This document shows, piece after piece, positions 13,201 to 23,915 of a stretch of 64,000 nucleotides of DNA; the stretch's first letter is position 1; every line of letters starts with the position of its first letter. A program made the position numbers and the translations under genes. The stretch lies in the NCBI GenBank assembly GCA_964019135.1, contig OZ025256.1:2046001-2110000 (forward strand), read 5' to 3'. Origin of the DNA: Arenicola marina (Eukaryota > Annelida > Polychaeta > Arenicolidae). The notes under the pieces were generated by a model. That model was not told where the DNA came from, did not search any database, and saw nothing but the letters and a program-made list of their open reading frames with translations.

Positions 13201-14372
13201 TAAGCGCCAGGCTGAATGGCGGCTGCCAAGTCACGTCCTAATAGAAGTCGCAATACCTTCCCCCCTCATACCCCCCACTCTCATATCCCCCTTCTTTTTA
13301 CTCAAGCAAAAATATTTTCTTCCTTATAAGGAATGTTTGTGGACACGGCCCATGCTTTCTCTTGTAGTCACACCACCCAGTAGTCAGGTCACGGGTGAGC
13401 GTTGGCCTTTGGCGTCCCACAAGCTGCAAGCTCGTCGGCCTAGGCCGCTACGCCAGTGTGTGAATATCTGCTTACGACGGTAAGACGCTGGCGTCAAGGT
13501 CAAACACTCGCTACACTAGATTCATTGCTCAGTAATCTCAACTCTATCCACATCCTTGCACCAATGCCCACCCAACCCCTGTTGCAAGCCCGCCATCTCC
13601 TGCCCCATTACCTTCCTGTCACACACCTGTACAAATACGCTACAGTACTGCTACACGGTGTTATCCACGTTCAGGTCCAATGCTAAATTACTAGGTAACA
13701 TGACCATCATCCCGTAATATCAATGACATGCGACCAACCCATAGCTATAAAAGCCAAATTGTTTCATACGAAAAAAATAGGTTATCAAATGATGCAGTCT
13801 ATAATAGCCCCCATTGGGCTCATAAACTCCCCCGATGCCACCATCCCAAAGATAAAGCCATCTCTTTCAGGATTATCACTGAGTCGCATGTGGAGCCAAA
13901 CTATCATACCAGGGCAAATGGCACTATCACCGTGGCTATCGGAATTACCCAATTCCGCTCGGAATATACTCGTATTACGGAATAGATCACCGACATGAAA
14001 TTGCATTGCCTCCTGTTGTCTGTTGGGGAAAGCCGTTGCCTGATGACAACTCTCTGATATAAGTTCACCTGCAATATGACGTATATATATATTTTCTTTT
14101 CATAGATTGCTATTTCAAAATAATGAAATATATATATAAAGCCATATCAGGGAATTCATTGTCCAAGTATTGAATCGGTAATGAATATCTTGCAAATGCT
14201 AGAATGATATTGTGTCCTGGTAATTTTATCTGCGCTTGTGTTGCACGAGGTTTGAAGCATGAAAAATTGTACTGGAACAATTCTGAAATTCAGAATTAAT
14301 TTTATGTATCCGGGATATGTTATTTAGCTCGTAAGGAAACAAGACACCCCTCCAATACAGCAAAAACAAGAC
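9880..14372. repeat. Large non-coding repeat unit, copy B
   Basis: The copy runs collinearly with copy C from the block at 9890 (matching 24500) to the block ending CAAAAACAAGACTGG at 14372 (matching copy A near 5985). It contains a (TAA)n tract at 10266-10297 and a hAT-like MITE candidate near 12515-12735. Its block at 11580-11860 preserves an uninterrupted version of the site where the Harbinger element entered copy D. Reading frames here are short and not conserved between copies, so I call no gene. Confidence 0.75.
12515..12735. mobile_element. Small MITE candidate, copy B relic
   Basis: It has the same internal motifs as 27548-27772 (AGTATCCAGCGTCGATTT, CAGTGTCAAATGTCGAG, TTTTTCAGATCCTCAGT) in the same order and at the same place within the large repeat unit. 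The right end is degraded. It was therefore probably already in the ancestor of units B and C. Confidence 0.45.
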
Positions 14373-15200
14373 TGGACGCGTCAACGTTGACACCCCTAAC
14401 AACCCGTTGTTTATTGAAGTCAACCAATCAGAAGCCGGCTGTTGGTTAACGGCAACAAGTTCTACCCAATCAGTCATTTGGACAACAGATGCCGACGAGG
14501 TTACCTCCTCCTTCCCACCGCCTCCGTTATCGCCCATCGTCTTGAATTTAAATCCTGAAAGTCTGTGGGCTATCCGGGCTGTTCACCGGAGCTGAAGTTG
14601 GTGGCCGACTTTATATCCCTGCTCCTGTTCGCTGACCGTTCGCTGTTCGGTGTTCTGTGTGATGTCGACCGCGACTCGCTAAGACGTTACATAAAAATCA
14701 ATACGCATCATATTTTTGAGATAATTTTAGTCATTGATTCTGAAATGTAAAACATGTAAGATGGCGCCTGTAAGCAGGCTGCTGTAATAAATTTTGAATT
14801 GCGCTTTTACTTAAACGTGCGAGATTTACCACCTATTGACAGCCTATCTAGTTTTCCTAATTATATCGTGCTCAGTCAATACAGATTTGGATAATGTATT
14901 TGGCACACGTACATGCCGATGTATGCCACTTACGTACATGGAGATATGTTCCGCAGTTTTGAACCGTAAACACTTCGGGATTCGGGGCAAGGGCCAGTTA
15001 GTGGCGAAGTGTTCCGCCACTTTTATATACTGAATTTGACAATTTGTATGTCATGTATGTCTTTCTCACTCGCCAATAAATTTGTTTTTTTCGATTCAAT
15101 GCTCTGTGTTCTGTTATTTACCAGGGAACAAGCTGCGGGTGGGCCAGCTTATCATCATGAATTCGCAGCGAGTTACATAAAATATATTATGTCAAACTTA
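14373..15200. other. Non-repeat-unit segment, possible promoter/LTR-like
   Basis: At 14373 the similarity to copy A ends abruptly. What follows contains an inverted CGTCAACGTTGACA motif at its left edge, a TTTATATCC TATA-like box near 14610 and an AATAAA signal near 14787. This order would suit a solo LTR inserted in the repeat, but I found no matching target duplication or TG...CA ends. The small frame at 14407-14592 has no recognisable domain. Confidence 0.25.
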
Positions 15201-15204
15201 GCCA

Positions 15205-16238
15205 GTTAAACACATGAGACTCTCACGCCGGTCCCTAAGCGAGCAGCACAATCAACACAACCCAACTTCGCACCTTCATCTCAGTTTCGTTAGTTGGGAC
15301 GAAGAACTACATTAACGATTTCCTCGTCTCACTAACTGACCGTAGTGGGTCGTGTATTGACCTTGAAGGGTATTTTGTTGACCTTGACTTTGTTGTTCGT
15401 CTTGAAATCCGCAGAGTGCGGTCAAAGAACTTCGGTCCCGGTAACATAAATCCGCCTAAGACCTTTCATCGCCTCATTCAAGGATTCACGCAGCGGAGAA
15501 AAACTGGAGTCAGACCTTAGTCGGAGATACACTCTCACACGGTAGGGGTCGCTAGTACCTTATGTCATTAATCGCTTCCCAGTAGACAGGCCACTTCGCT
15601 CTGACGTTACCATGGCGTTTGCGGTATTTTAGTTTCTCTATCTCTGCCCGACTTGTTGGCATCCGTCCGTCTGCCGGCTTGGGACCATCTTGGAGTATGT
15701 GACCAAGTCATCACACGCTTCATGTTAAATCATATAATAAATCAAAGCAAACCTGTGAACCCCAATCCATCCTAGATAATTAAAGCCCATACGCACCCTT
15801 TGCTTGGGGTTCCGCAATATATTATAATCAATCAATCAAGCTATCAATGAATCAATCAATCATGTACATTGCCCTTGGCAAGTGACCATTAAATAAAAAA
15901 AAAGAAAATACAGAGTACAGAAGAAGGAGAAACAAAACAGAATATAGATGATGCATACATAAAGGTACCAGCGTACGCAGTTACAGACGGGCAGGTCGCT
16001 GCTTGTACCGCCGCCGCGTGTCTGGGGCCGTGTTATCTTTTTATCTTCATTATCCCTGGGTCTCTCTGGCCTAATGTAAAAGCCTAAATCGCCAACTGTC
16101 AACACTATGACTATGACGTATGACTACTTTTACCGTGTGCAAACGAATGAGTAAATGAAAAATCAACCAAGCAGCTAGTCTTAATATGTGAGTGATGAGT
16201 GATGAAACATTGAAACTTTTGCCTTTTTCCCGATAAGC
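15205..16238. repeat. Large repeat unit, copy D, left part
   Basis: 15220-15480 resembles the 3290-3500 and 29690-29858 blocks (CAGTTTCGTTAG, GGACGAAG, TTGACC). 15970-16110 matches 11380-11480 and 26300-26420, including CAGTTACAGACGGGCAG-like sequence and TTATCCCTGGGTCTC. It stops at the left end of the Harbinger element, and the same block resumes at 19912. ATCAATCAATCA-type short tandem tracts lie at 15828-15860. Confidence 0.65.
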
Positions 16239-16388
16239 AAGGGGTGCGTTTTTTTAGCTCTCCGAACTGTCCGGAGAGTCCGGAGATTCATTTCATTGGG
16301 AGTTCGGATTCTCCGGAGCTCTCCAATCTCTCCAGCCTGTCGAGGTGATTTCGAGTGGAGAGATCACGTGACACACGCAGATTACATC

Positions 16389-17857
16389 ATGGCCGCCGAG
16401 TGCATCATGTATCGTTGTGATGAATGTAGTGAAAACTTTGTCACCTTAAATGAAGCGTCTAGGCACTTGTGCAAGACAACTTATCAAGGTAAGACTCAGT
16501 TCTCTATTTTGCGGTGTATTTGGCCGATATTCTTAGCCAAAGTGTGAAAGTTTTACTCAACTTTGCCCGCTCACGTTTCCCGCCATTATAGACCGAAGGG
16601 ATCCTTTATTGCAGCTAAAGTGGCTAACTTTAAGGTTAATGGTTAGAAATGGTGCCTTTCGCTTCTAAATATGCTGGTTGTGTGTCTAACTGAGAGAGAG
16701 AGGGGGGGGGGGGCTGGGGATTTCCATTACTCATTTGCCGGTGAACTGGAAATGAGGAAAATAATTCTGCATTCAGACTTTTATTATTCATGAATAGGAA
16801 TTATAATATTAAATCGCTCTGAATAGGGAAATCACCCATTTATATCATGTATTCCTTCGTTTACAGGGAGTTCTCCTTTTAAGCCAGTGTGACCTTGAAA
16901 TAAAAAAAAATATTCTTTGTTATCTGGGAACACAACCCCCTATTGCCACCCCACCCCACCTCACTTCATGACTGTAAGACAACGTTCTTCAGATGTTATC
17001 CATGACATATTTATACTTGTATGCCCATTTGCATTGCATATTAAGCATATTTTTGGTCCTGTATTATTAACATATATAGCCGTAATAACTTAAATTTACA
17101 CAACTATGATTTATTGATTTCAATGCGGCTGTCACTGTGTATTTAGTTATGTTTATTTCAAGGAGATGGATCAGTTGATCGGAAGACACAAAGTCCTGTG
17201 ATATCCAAGCAGCCAGAAATTCCTCTGACAGGTAGTGCCAGCTCAGGAGCCTGGATTCGCGAGCAGACACTGCTGCTGATATCTCTCCATAAAGATGAAG
17301 ATGAGAAAGTCCGTACAGGAAGAAAAACTAAGTCAGCTATGTGGCAAACAATATCTCTTGGACTTGGAAAGCATGGCTACTTTTACACAGCCGAGCAGTG
17401 CCGCGGTCGCATGAAGACAATCATGCAAAGTTACAAGAAAGTGAAAGACCACAATAATAAATCTGGATGTGATCCCAAGGAGCACGAGTTCCAGAAAGAA
17501 CTTGATGATATGTTTGGGGGTAATCCAGTCATTCAGCCACTCTGCACAATTTCCAGCAGCAAAGCTAAAAAGAGTCTGCATTCTGTTAGCACTGCAGATG
17601 AGGAGTCATCCAGCTGCAGTTATGCATCCACACCTTCAACATCAGCATCCACTGATGCAGCCCCCGTTGCGGATGGACCTCCCAGAAAGAAGAAAAAACA
17701 AAGTCGGGGAGATTTGATCGTAAACTTCCTCGATTCCTATGCACAACACCAAAATGACATGGAACAGCATCAGGTGGAACGCGAACGTGAGATGCACAAT
17801 GAAAGGATGTCCGTCTTAACAGACATGGTCTCTGTTATGAAAGACTTAAAGAAATAA
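16389..17857 (+). CDS. Harbinger Myb/SANT-like protein (2 exons)
   Basis: Exons are 16389-16488 and 17163-17857, giving 264 residues. Exon 1 starts at ATG, ends TTATCAAG followed by GTAAGA, and has phase 1. Exon 2 follows a TTTATTTCAAG acceptor in the matching phase and has no internal stop before TAA. Residues 9-27 read CDECSENF...RHLC, a zinc-finger-like Cys/His cluster that a single-exon prediction would miss. A Myb/SANT-like trihelix follows at about residues 62-130 (AWIREQTLLLI, AMWQTI, YTAEQCRGRMKTI). After it come a Ser-rich linker, a basic RKKKKQSR stretch that could be a nuclear signal, and a charged helical tail. In Harbinger elements this partner protein recruits the nuclease to the nucleus and transposon ends; that role is inferred from the family. 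Intron 1 (16489-17162) holds a repeat also seen at 37740-38165. Confidence 0.85.
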
Positions 17858-18425
17858 TTGCTCATCAAGAGTAGAAAGTCATATGCTTCACATGACTTTG
17901 GTCATGTTTTGTGCAAGACTATAATTTATTTTTTTGCCACAAGATTTGTGAATCGTTTCATTATACTCAACACATGGATTTCATTTAACCCCCGATGCCA
18001 TTGGTATTTTGCCAAAAGAACCCAAAGACTGTTTTTGTCTCTTGATCTCCAGAAATTTCATTAATCTTGAACATTTGTACACAATCCGTATTTTATTTGT
18101 GGAACACACTAAGTGTATATCATTTCACATCGGCTATAGTTTTCTTTTGCATACAGAGTGTGTTTTATTTGTATTGTTTGTTGAACACAAGAAAAGTGTA
18201 TGATTTTATACCTACAAGATGTTTGCATTGTTTATTAAACAGTAGAAGTTTACAGAATTTAACATCTGTACCAGCAACACCACACATAGTTTTAAGAGGT
18301 GACATCTATGGAATTTGTCTAGCAATAATGTCTCGCTTCAACACCCCTCAGCTTCATTTTCTACAACAATGCCAATGTTTGCGACAGGACCCAGTGGCAC
18401 ATTTTGCATTTCAGCTAGAAAGTCC
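17858..18425. other. Intergenic gap between convergent Harbinger genes
   Basis: This is AT-rich sequence with no convincing gene. The open frame at 18067-18429 has ordinary non-coding composition and no domain. A short direct repetition occurs: a GTGGAACACACTAAGTGTAT segment near 18100 is echoed as GTTGAACACAAGAAAAGTGT near 18180. It presumably holds the 3' untranslated regions of both transcripts. Confidence 0.5.
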
Positions 18426-19826
18426 TTAGTTGTTTCTGTCCTGTGAAATGATACAAACATTGTGAAATATACAACAGGTCATGATGATCTGAAGAAGATC
18501 TGGCATGTTGTGCACATCAATGTAGCGAAGTCTCCGGAAGCGACATTTCAGCAAGGCAAAACTGCGTTCCACTACTTGTCTTGCAGCAGACAAACTAAAG
18601 TTATAATTTTTCTGCTGGTCTGTCAAGTGACCATTATCTCTATATGGTGTCATTAGCCACCTTCTCACTGGGTAAGCTCCATCTCCAAGCAGGTGGCCAT
18701 TGCCACACAACAGAAGACCTTCATCCCACAAATTCGAATTCCTAAGAACGCGTGCATCATGAACGCTACCAGGCCATCCTGTGTAGCAGTGGGTGAATCT
18801 CATATCTTCTCTACTGACAGCCTGTAGTACCACTGAATGGTACATTTTCCGGTTTACATACGCTTGTGGATTGTCTGTTGGTGCCTTGATTTCAATGTGC
18901 GTACCATCAATGGCACCGATGACATTTGGAAATCCATGTGGCCGTGCAAATCTTCTTGCAATGTCCAGCTGTTCATTGTCATTTGGACATTTGATGAATT
19001 TCTCCATGATGTGGTTTACCACAGCGGCCATCACTCTGTCTCGGCACCTGACAACTGCGGAATCTGTGACATTAAATCGATCAGCAATTGACCGTATTGT
19101 CTCTTGGCTTGCAATGTACCAGAGGGTCATAAGCAGTTGCTTGTCCACAGGAATGGCTGATCTGCCGCCATGATCGGTCACTAAGTGCAGTTCTGGACAA
19201 TTACCAACATACTCATAAATAATCTCAAATGTTTCTGGTGTAATTCTGAAGAATCTTCGGAAATCAGACATGCTGTACATTGGCACTACATCTGCAGCAT
19301 AGCACTGGTTGCGAACATGGTCTTCTCGGTAGCTGAGCAAAGAAATGAATTAAACCGAACTGCATAAATAGTGTTTCCATAATCACAATTAAAGTAAGAT
19401 TTAAGTTTAAAAAAACAATTTAGTAAACTTTTAATTTACATCCATGTCATTCTAACATTTTCATTTTTGCAGTTATCAATAAAAACTCTTAAAAGTAAAA
19501 AACTGAAACTGTATGGGATTTGAATTTATCAGGGAGGGCCTACTCCGATCTGTAGTTAGATTTGTATTTGGTACCACTGACAAAAGCAGAGACCGTGAAA
19601 ACGCATTCTCCCTTTGCCAAAATATGAGCGATAATAGGATGTCTCACACGCTGGATGCGAGGAAAATAAAAAGCGAGTAATGAGTGGCAGCCCAATCAAC
19701 GTACAGTGCTAGTATTGCTCCAGTTAGCGCTGCGTTTGTTGCTCGTCTTCGCGCAAAGGGACGTAATTGGGACACATTGTCTGAATCCAGAGCTGAAATC
19801 AAAGCTCCGACAACAGCGCTCGCCAT
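18426..19826 (-). CDS. Harbinger DDE nuclease/transposase, HARBI1-like (2 exons)
   Basis: On the minus strand, exon 1 is 19826-19705 (ATG, ending CT before GTACGT). Exon 2 is 19332-18426, after a TTTCTTTGCTCAG acceptor. The phases fit exactly and give 342 residues, close to the roughly 350 of HARBI1 proteins. The DDE_Tnp_4 landmarks are all present: GAIDGTHIEIKAP (Asp about 183), GWPGSVHDARV, HLLGDGAYP (Asp about 258) and VVERSFALLKCRFRRL (Glu about 296). An N-terminal helix-turn-helix-like part (IRSIADRFNVTDSAV) precedes them. It cuts the element ends and joins them to new DNA. The open frame extends 5' of the acceptor only through a TTG, which supports the upstream exon. It converges on the Myb-like gene, leaving about 570 bases between stops. 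Confidence 0.9.
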
Positions 19827-19911
19827 TTTTAATCTCCAGTTGCGTTGTTTTGGCCACAGTCTCCGGACTCTCCGCTCTCTCCATTGGAGACGCCAAAAAA
19901 ACGCACCCAAG

Positions 19912-22140
19912 AAGTAGACCATAGTACTGAAGACTGGCCAAATCCCGGAATTTTAACGACCGGGAGTGGGTGGGCTGGGCTAGAAAATACGAATGTAAGA
20001 GGCCTTCAAATTGACTGACGACCGTTTGCATTTGGGCGGAAGGAGGGAGGGGGTCGGCTAGGGGGTGCGGTGCCGCTAACGACTGCGGCCACAACAAGAC
20101 AGTGGTGGGGGATGGGGGCCTCAGTTATTTAGGTTCCATGCCAAATAGTCTTCTTATGGAGTGCGGCTTTTACCATGGAATCGGTTCTATCATAGCGAGC
20201 CAACAACATAAAAACATTCAGACATCATGACGCTATCCCTACATGTGATTGATCCGTAGGCCCCTATTGTGTGTGAACGTGGTAAATGCAATGACCATCA
20301 AAGCTGCACAGTCACACTGGAGGGGGGAGGGGGTGGCTTGGATGATAATGCAATAATCATAGCAACTGGAAGCTCATTGACTGTCGTAGTCGTATAATAT
20401 ACATGTATATACATAGATCAATATGTGTTTATATCGTGATTGCTTGCACGCATTCCACGGACGAATAATCACCATAGTGGATGTTTCCCGCCGAGCGCAA
20501 ATATCATATTGCGGTGGAACCATCCACTGTCATTCATTGGATCGCGTTATGGGAGGAGCCCGTGTAGGAGAGGGCGGCGGGTATCGGCAAATCTCTACGA
20601 TGGGGCACGGGGCAACCCCACTCGACACGTCTTTACGGTGGACGAGCGCACCCCCAGGCGATACATCCCCATTGGTCCCTTATGATGGAGGACGCTAAAA
20701 TTAACCAGCTGCTCCCGTGATAAGGGTGATCGTTGCAGGATAGGCTGTTGGCGGGGTGGCATTGGCGCTGACCAGCCCGCCGCTCTCTTCCTGTTTATAT
20801 GAACCCGACAAACACATTCTATCAGATTTCCGTTTCCACAGAACTCCTGATTAATAGATGGTCGACCGCAAGGTTTCCGGGTGGAAACAACAATTTCGCC
20901 AATGGACTGGTTCGTGACGCGCACGCTCTCTGAGGATTGAAGGCCACGAAGGCTGCGCGGAGAGAGCCGGTGTTAGTAGATGGGTTCAGTAAGGTCGCAT
21001 TTCACACTTTTCGGGGGGCTGCGGCTGAGGGGTGGGCGGGGGGCGTACTGGGGGGAATAAATTACTGGCGTGGACGATCGAAAAGGATTGTGATTTCACG
21101 GCAGGCACGTTGGAAGACCGGACAAATGAGATTCAGCGTGAGGAAGAGTTAAATATATGACCTTGTCAAGTCGCATCATCGCAAAATACTCAGGGCGCCT
21201 GGATTGTATCGACTGTTCTGGCGAATTGCTAGTGCAGTCCTGCCACGAGGTGCATTGTGGGACTGTGGGTGGGGGCGGGAGTGGGGTATGGGGTAGAAGG
21301 GGGATGGATCTGCGAGCCTGGGTATTGTGAGAACTGTGATTTCTGTACCGGTGCGGACAAGATCCTGTCAAGGTCACAATGTCGCACTTGATGGTGAAAT
21401 TGGCCCGCCAGCGTCGTCCATCCCTTCTCGAGGTAACTCGCGCATGCGTCCTGACTCCGTAATAGCCCGGTAAGCGCAAGGCTGAATGGCGGGTGCCGAG
21501 TCACGCCCCACGTGAGTCGCAATCCCCCCCCCCTCCCCCCCTCTTACCCACCACCCCCGCCACCTACTCTCGGGCACACGCACGCCAGGCGGGCTGATCC
21601 GAGTAACCACCGAACAAGAATTCCAGTCCAGGGAGCAGATAGACCGAAGCCCTAGAACCAGTTCAAAGTACGGCGGCGTTCATATGGCCTGAACTGGTAT
21701 TTCCGTGGTAGTAAACAAAGTCATCAGATATCCGTTGTTGTGGTCATAGAGGGCCACGACGGTCCATGGTCCGATGTCAGGAAGCGGCGTCATGATTTGT
21801 GCGTCTTATTCGGATATTCCGAAGATGTTATGAGTTTGCCGAACTTGAAACTGACGAACCGATCCAGTCGCCAAAATCATGATAGAACATTTGATATAAT
21901 TTATATAGGCCATGAGCAACATAAAATAGTCTATGATACAAACAATAAAAATTCAGGTTTCCGTTTCTTCCGGCCAAGAGTCTGTTGGGGTTGCAAGAAA
22001 ACAGAGTACGCAGCATCCGCTCCATTGCTTTATACGACGTTTTTTTCTGGTAATTATTTATTCATCGAGTATTAACCAAATATAATATATATACTTATAC
22101 ATTGCGTTATAATCAAGTGAAATTATTTGAAACATACGCG
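19912..22140. repeat. Large repeat unit, copy D, right part
   Basis: 19912-20210 continues the block broken by the Harbinger insertion and matches 11621-11900 and 26600-26900 (GGCCAAATCCCGG, ACGACCGTTTG, ATGGAATCGGTT). 20420-20900 matches 8130-8350, 12060-12440 and 35650-35960. 20900-22100 matches 8350-9480. There is no shared reading frame. 22140-22870 is outside the recognisable unit. Confidence 0.7.
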
Positions 22141-22379
22141 TGATATTATGGTGTGGACGCGCAAAATGAATGGATTCACTACAATTTGTGCACAGATCAG
22201 AACAGAAGCCAAAGGTCAAAGGTCACAGTTCCTAGGATCACATACCTCCACGAAATATGGTTACAAGGCTACATGCAATATAAACAGGAATCGGAGATAA
22301 GACATGATATTCTCTGAAGATGGTACCGGAGGCAGCATATGCGTCTACCACACGGCCACGTGAAGCAGTCGGTCACTGA

Positions 22380-22434
22380 CACTGTAACACAGTAACGTGA
22401 CACTGTAACGTGACACTGTAACGTGACACTGGGC
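22380..22434. repeat. Short tandem repeat, GACACTGTAAC units
   Basis: Three to four copies of a 14-16 base unit read GTGACACTGTAACGTGACACTG. The surrounding sequence has no gene. A second loose repetition, CTGAGATAATCTCA-type palindromic units, lies at 22605-22700. Confidence 0.8.
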
Positions 22435-22879
22435 TCCTGGAGGGGTCGACATACGATGCCACGTGACCGTGATGACGAAGAGGCAGTCGGTAGAATATGA
22501 AATGAGAACCAGGGTTTGGTGAAGACGATAGCAGAGAGGAAAGAGCTATACATCCCTGATAGCCTCATCTGCACAGATAATCGCATCTGCTAGGATAATA
22601 TCATTAGCTGATATCCCATTTGCTGAGATAAGCTATGTGCCGAGACAAACCCATACTGAGATAATCTCAAATGCGGAGATAATCTCACCTGCTGAGCGCC
22701 ACGTACGTCTTCTGATCGCCAAGTAGAACTTCTCGAAACGATTGAAATGTGCGCCTTTTTGTGTAGTAGCAAGTCGACATTAATCCCAGTATTCAGGAAA
22801 CAAAACGGCTGGGTGCGGGGGCTGGGGGTGCGGGGCGGCGGTGAGTCGGCCGGTGATTGTCGCGATGGTCGTCTATTGA

Positions 22880-23120
22880 GCTACCTTTAGAAAAGGAGCA
22901 AGAGATCGTAGAGAACACCAGAGATGTGAGTATGAAAACAGGGACACAGAGAAAGAGAGGGGGATAGAGCAAGAGAAGAAAAAGAAAGAGGAAGATGAAG
23001 AGAAAGAGAGAAAATCAGAGCGACACAGAGCGACTGAGGGATACACATGGCGGGATAACAAGTAACGGATAGCTATAGAGATGGGGTAGGAAAAAAAGAA
23101 AGAGTGAGATAGGCCAATAT
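22880..23120. repeat. Polypurine tract, about 240 bp
   Basis: The plus strand is almost only A and G, built of AGAGAAAGAG and GAAGAAAAAGAAAG runs. The 105-residue minus-strand open frame here (Phe/Ser/Leu rich) is a composition artefact. Such tracts can form triplex DNA; whether this one does is unknown. Confidence 0.8.
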
Positions 23121-23589
23121 ATGTAGAGATTGTGGTTAAAAATGCAAATGGCACCAGTTGATAGAAACCTAAAGCGGCAGAAAGCGACATCCAAAACTGA
23201 ATCGAGTAAAACAGTTCACTACAAAAAAACGACAGCGCTTTACTTTACCATTCATTACACATCCCACCACTGAGGCACTACCTCTCCGGCTGTCACTAGA
23301 CTCGCGACACGGTGCGATGGCGCAGTTCCCATGGTAATTGCTGCTTCACGTCTGGTCTGGATAAGCTGGCCGTGGTCACTAGCCCACTAGAACGCCCCCC
23401 GCCACCCCCCCCCCCCCACCCCACACACACAAAGATACCACGCAAGTACTAATTTGTCAGGGCTGCCCGTCCGGTAATGAATTATTCAACAGGCTTCTTG
23501 AAACACAATTCTCATTAACGAGATAATTTTCGGAAATCATTGGCTTCAATATTTTGTGTTTCATCCAGGGTTTACCTTTCCCGTCGGTA

Positions 23590-23915
23590 AAATTAACTAA
23601 TCCTCTCCCGCCAATCATATTGCTCTACCCTTTCCCGAAAAACCATATTGCCCCATCCTCTTCCATCCTCCATTCTGCCTCGCTCTCTGCCATAGGCCAT
23701 ATTGTCCCACCCTCTCCTATTGGCCATATTGTCCGCTCTCTCCCATACGCCATATTTTCTCACCCTCTTCCATTGGCCATATTGCCCAGCTCTCTCCCAT
23801 AGCCCATATTTTCTCCCCCTCTTCCATTGGCCATATTGCTTGGCTCTCTCCCATAGGCCATATTGTCCCACTCTCTTCCATTGGCCATATTGTCCCACCC
23901 TGTATCACCGACAAT
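23590..23915. repeat. C-rich minisatellite of copy C (about 24-bp units)
   Basis: About a dozen units of CATTGGCCATATTGCCCA type alternate with CTCTCTCCCATAGGCCATAT. It occupies the same place in copy C as the 241-2510 array in copy A and is followed by the same GTCGAGCCGCTCATAAAACC sequence. Minus-strand frames of the MGQYGQWKR type are artefacts. Confidence 0.9.

Larger units (their letters stand above)
16242..19908. mobile_element. PIF/Harbinger DNA transposon, structurally complete
   Basis: The element starts GGGTGCGTTTTTTT at 16242 and ends with its reverse complement at 19895-19908. Similarity between the ends continues imperfectly inward for roughly 45 bases through CTCTCC and GAGAGTCCGGAG blocks. 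AAG precedes the left end (16239-16241) and follows the right end (19909-19911), which fits the 3-bp target duplication typical of this superfamily. It carries the two expected convergent genes, a Myb/SANT-like protein and a DDE nuclease, both with introns and no stops. It lies in copy D of the large repeat, and the homologous block in copy B (near 11620) shows the uninterrupted sequence. Lack of disabling mutations suggests recent activity. Confidence 0.93.

Noticed and set aside
14385..14800. Solo LTR
   Set aside because: TATA-like and AATAAA signals are in suitable order, but no TG...CA ends or target duplication were found, so it is kept only as a low-confidence segment.
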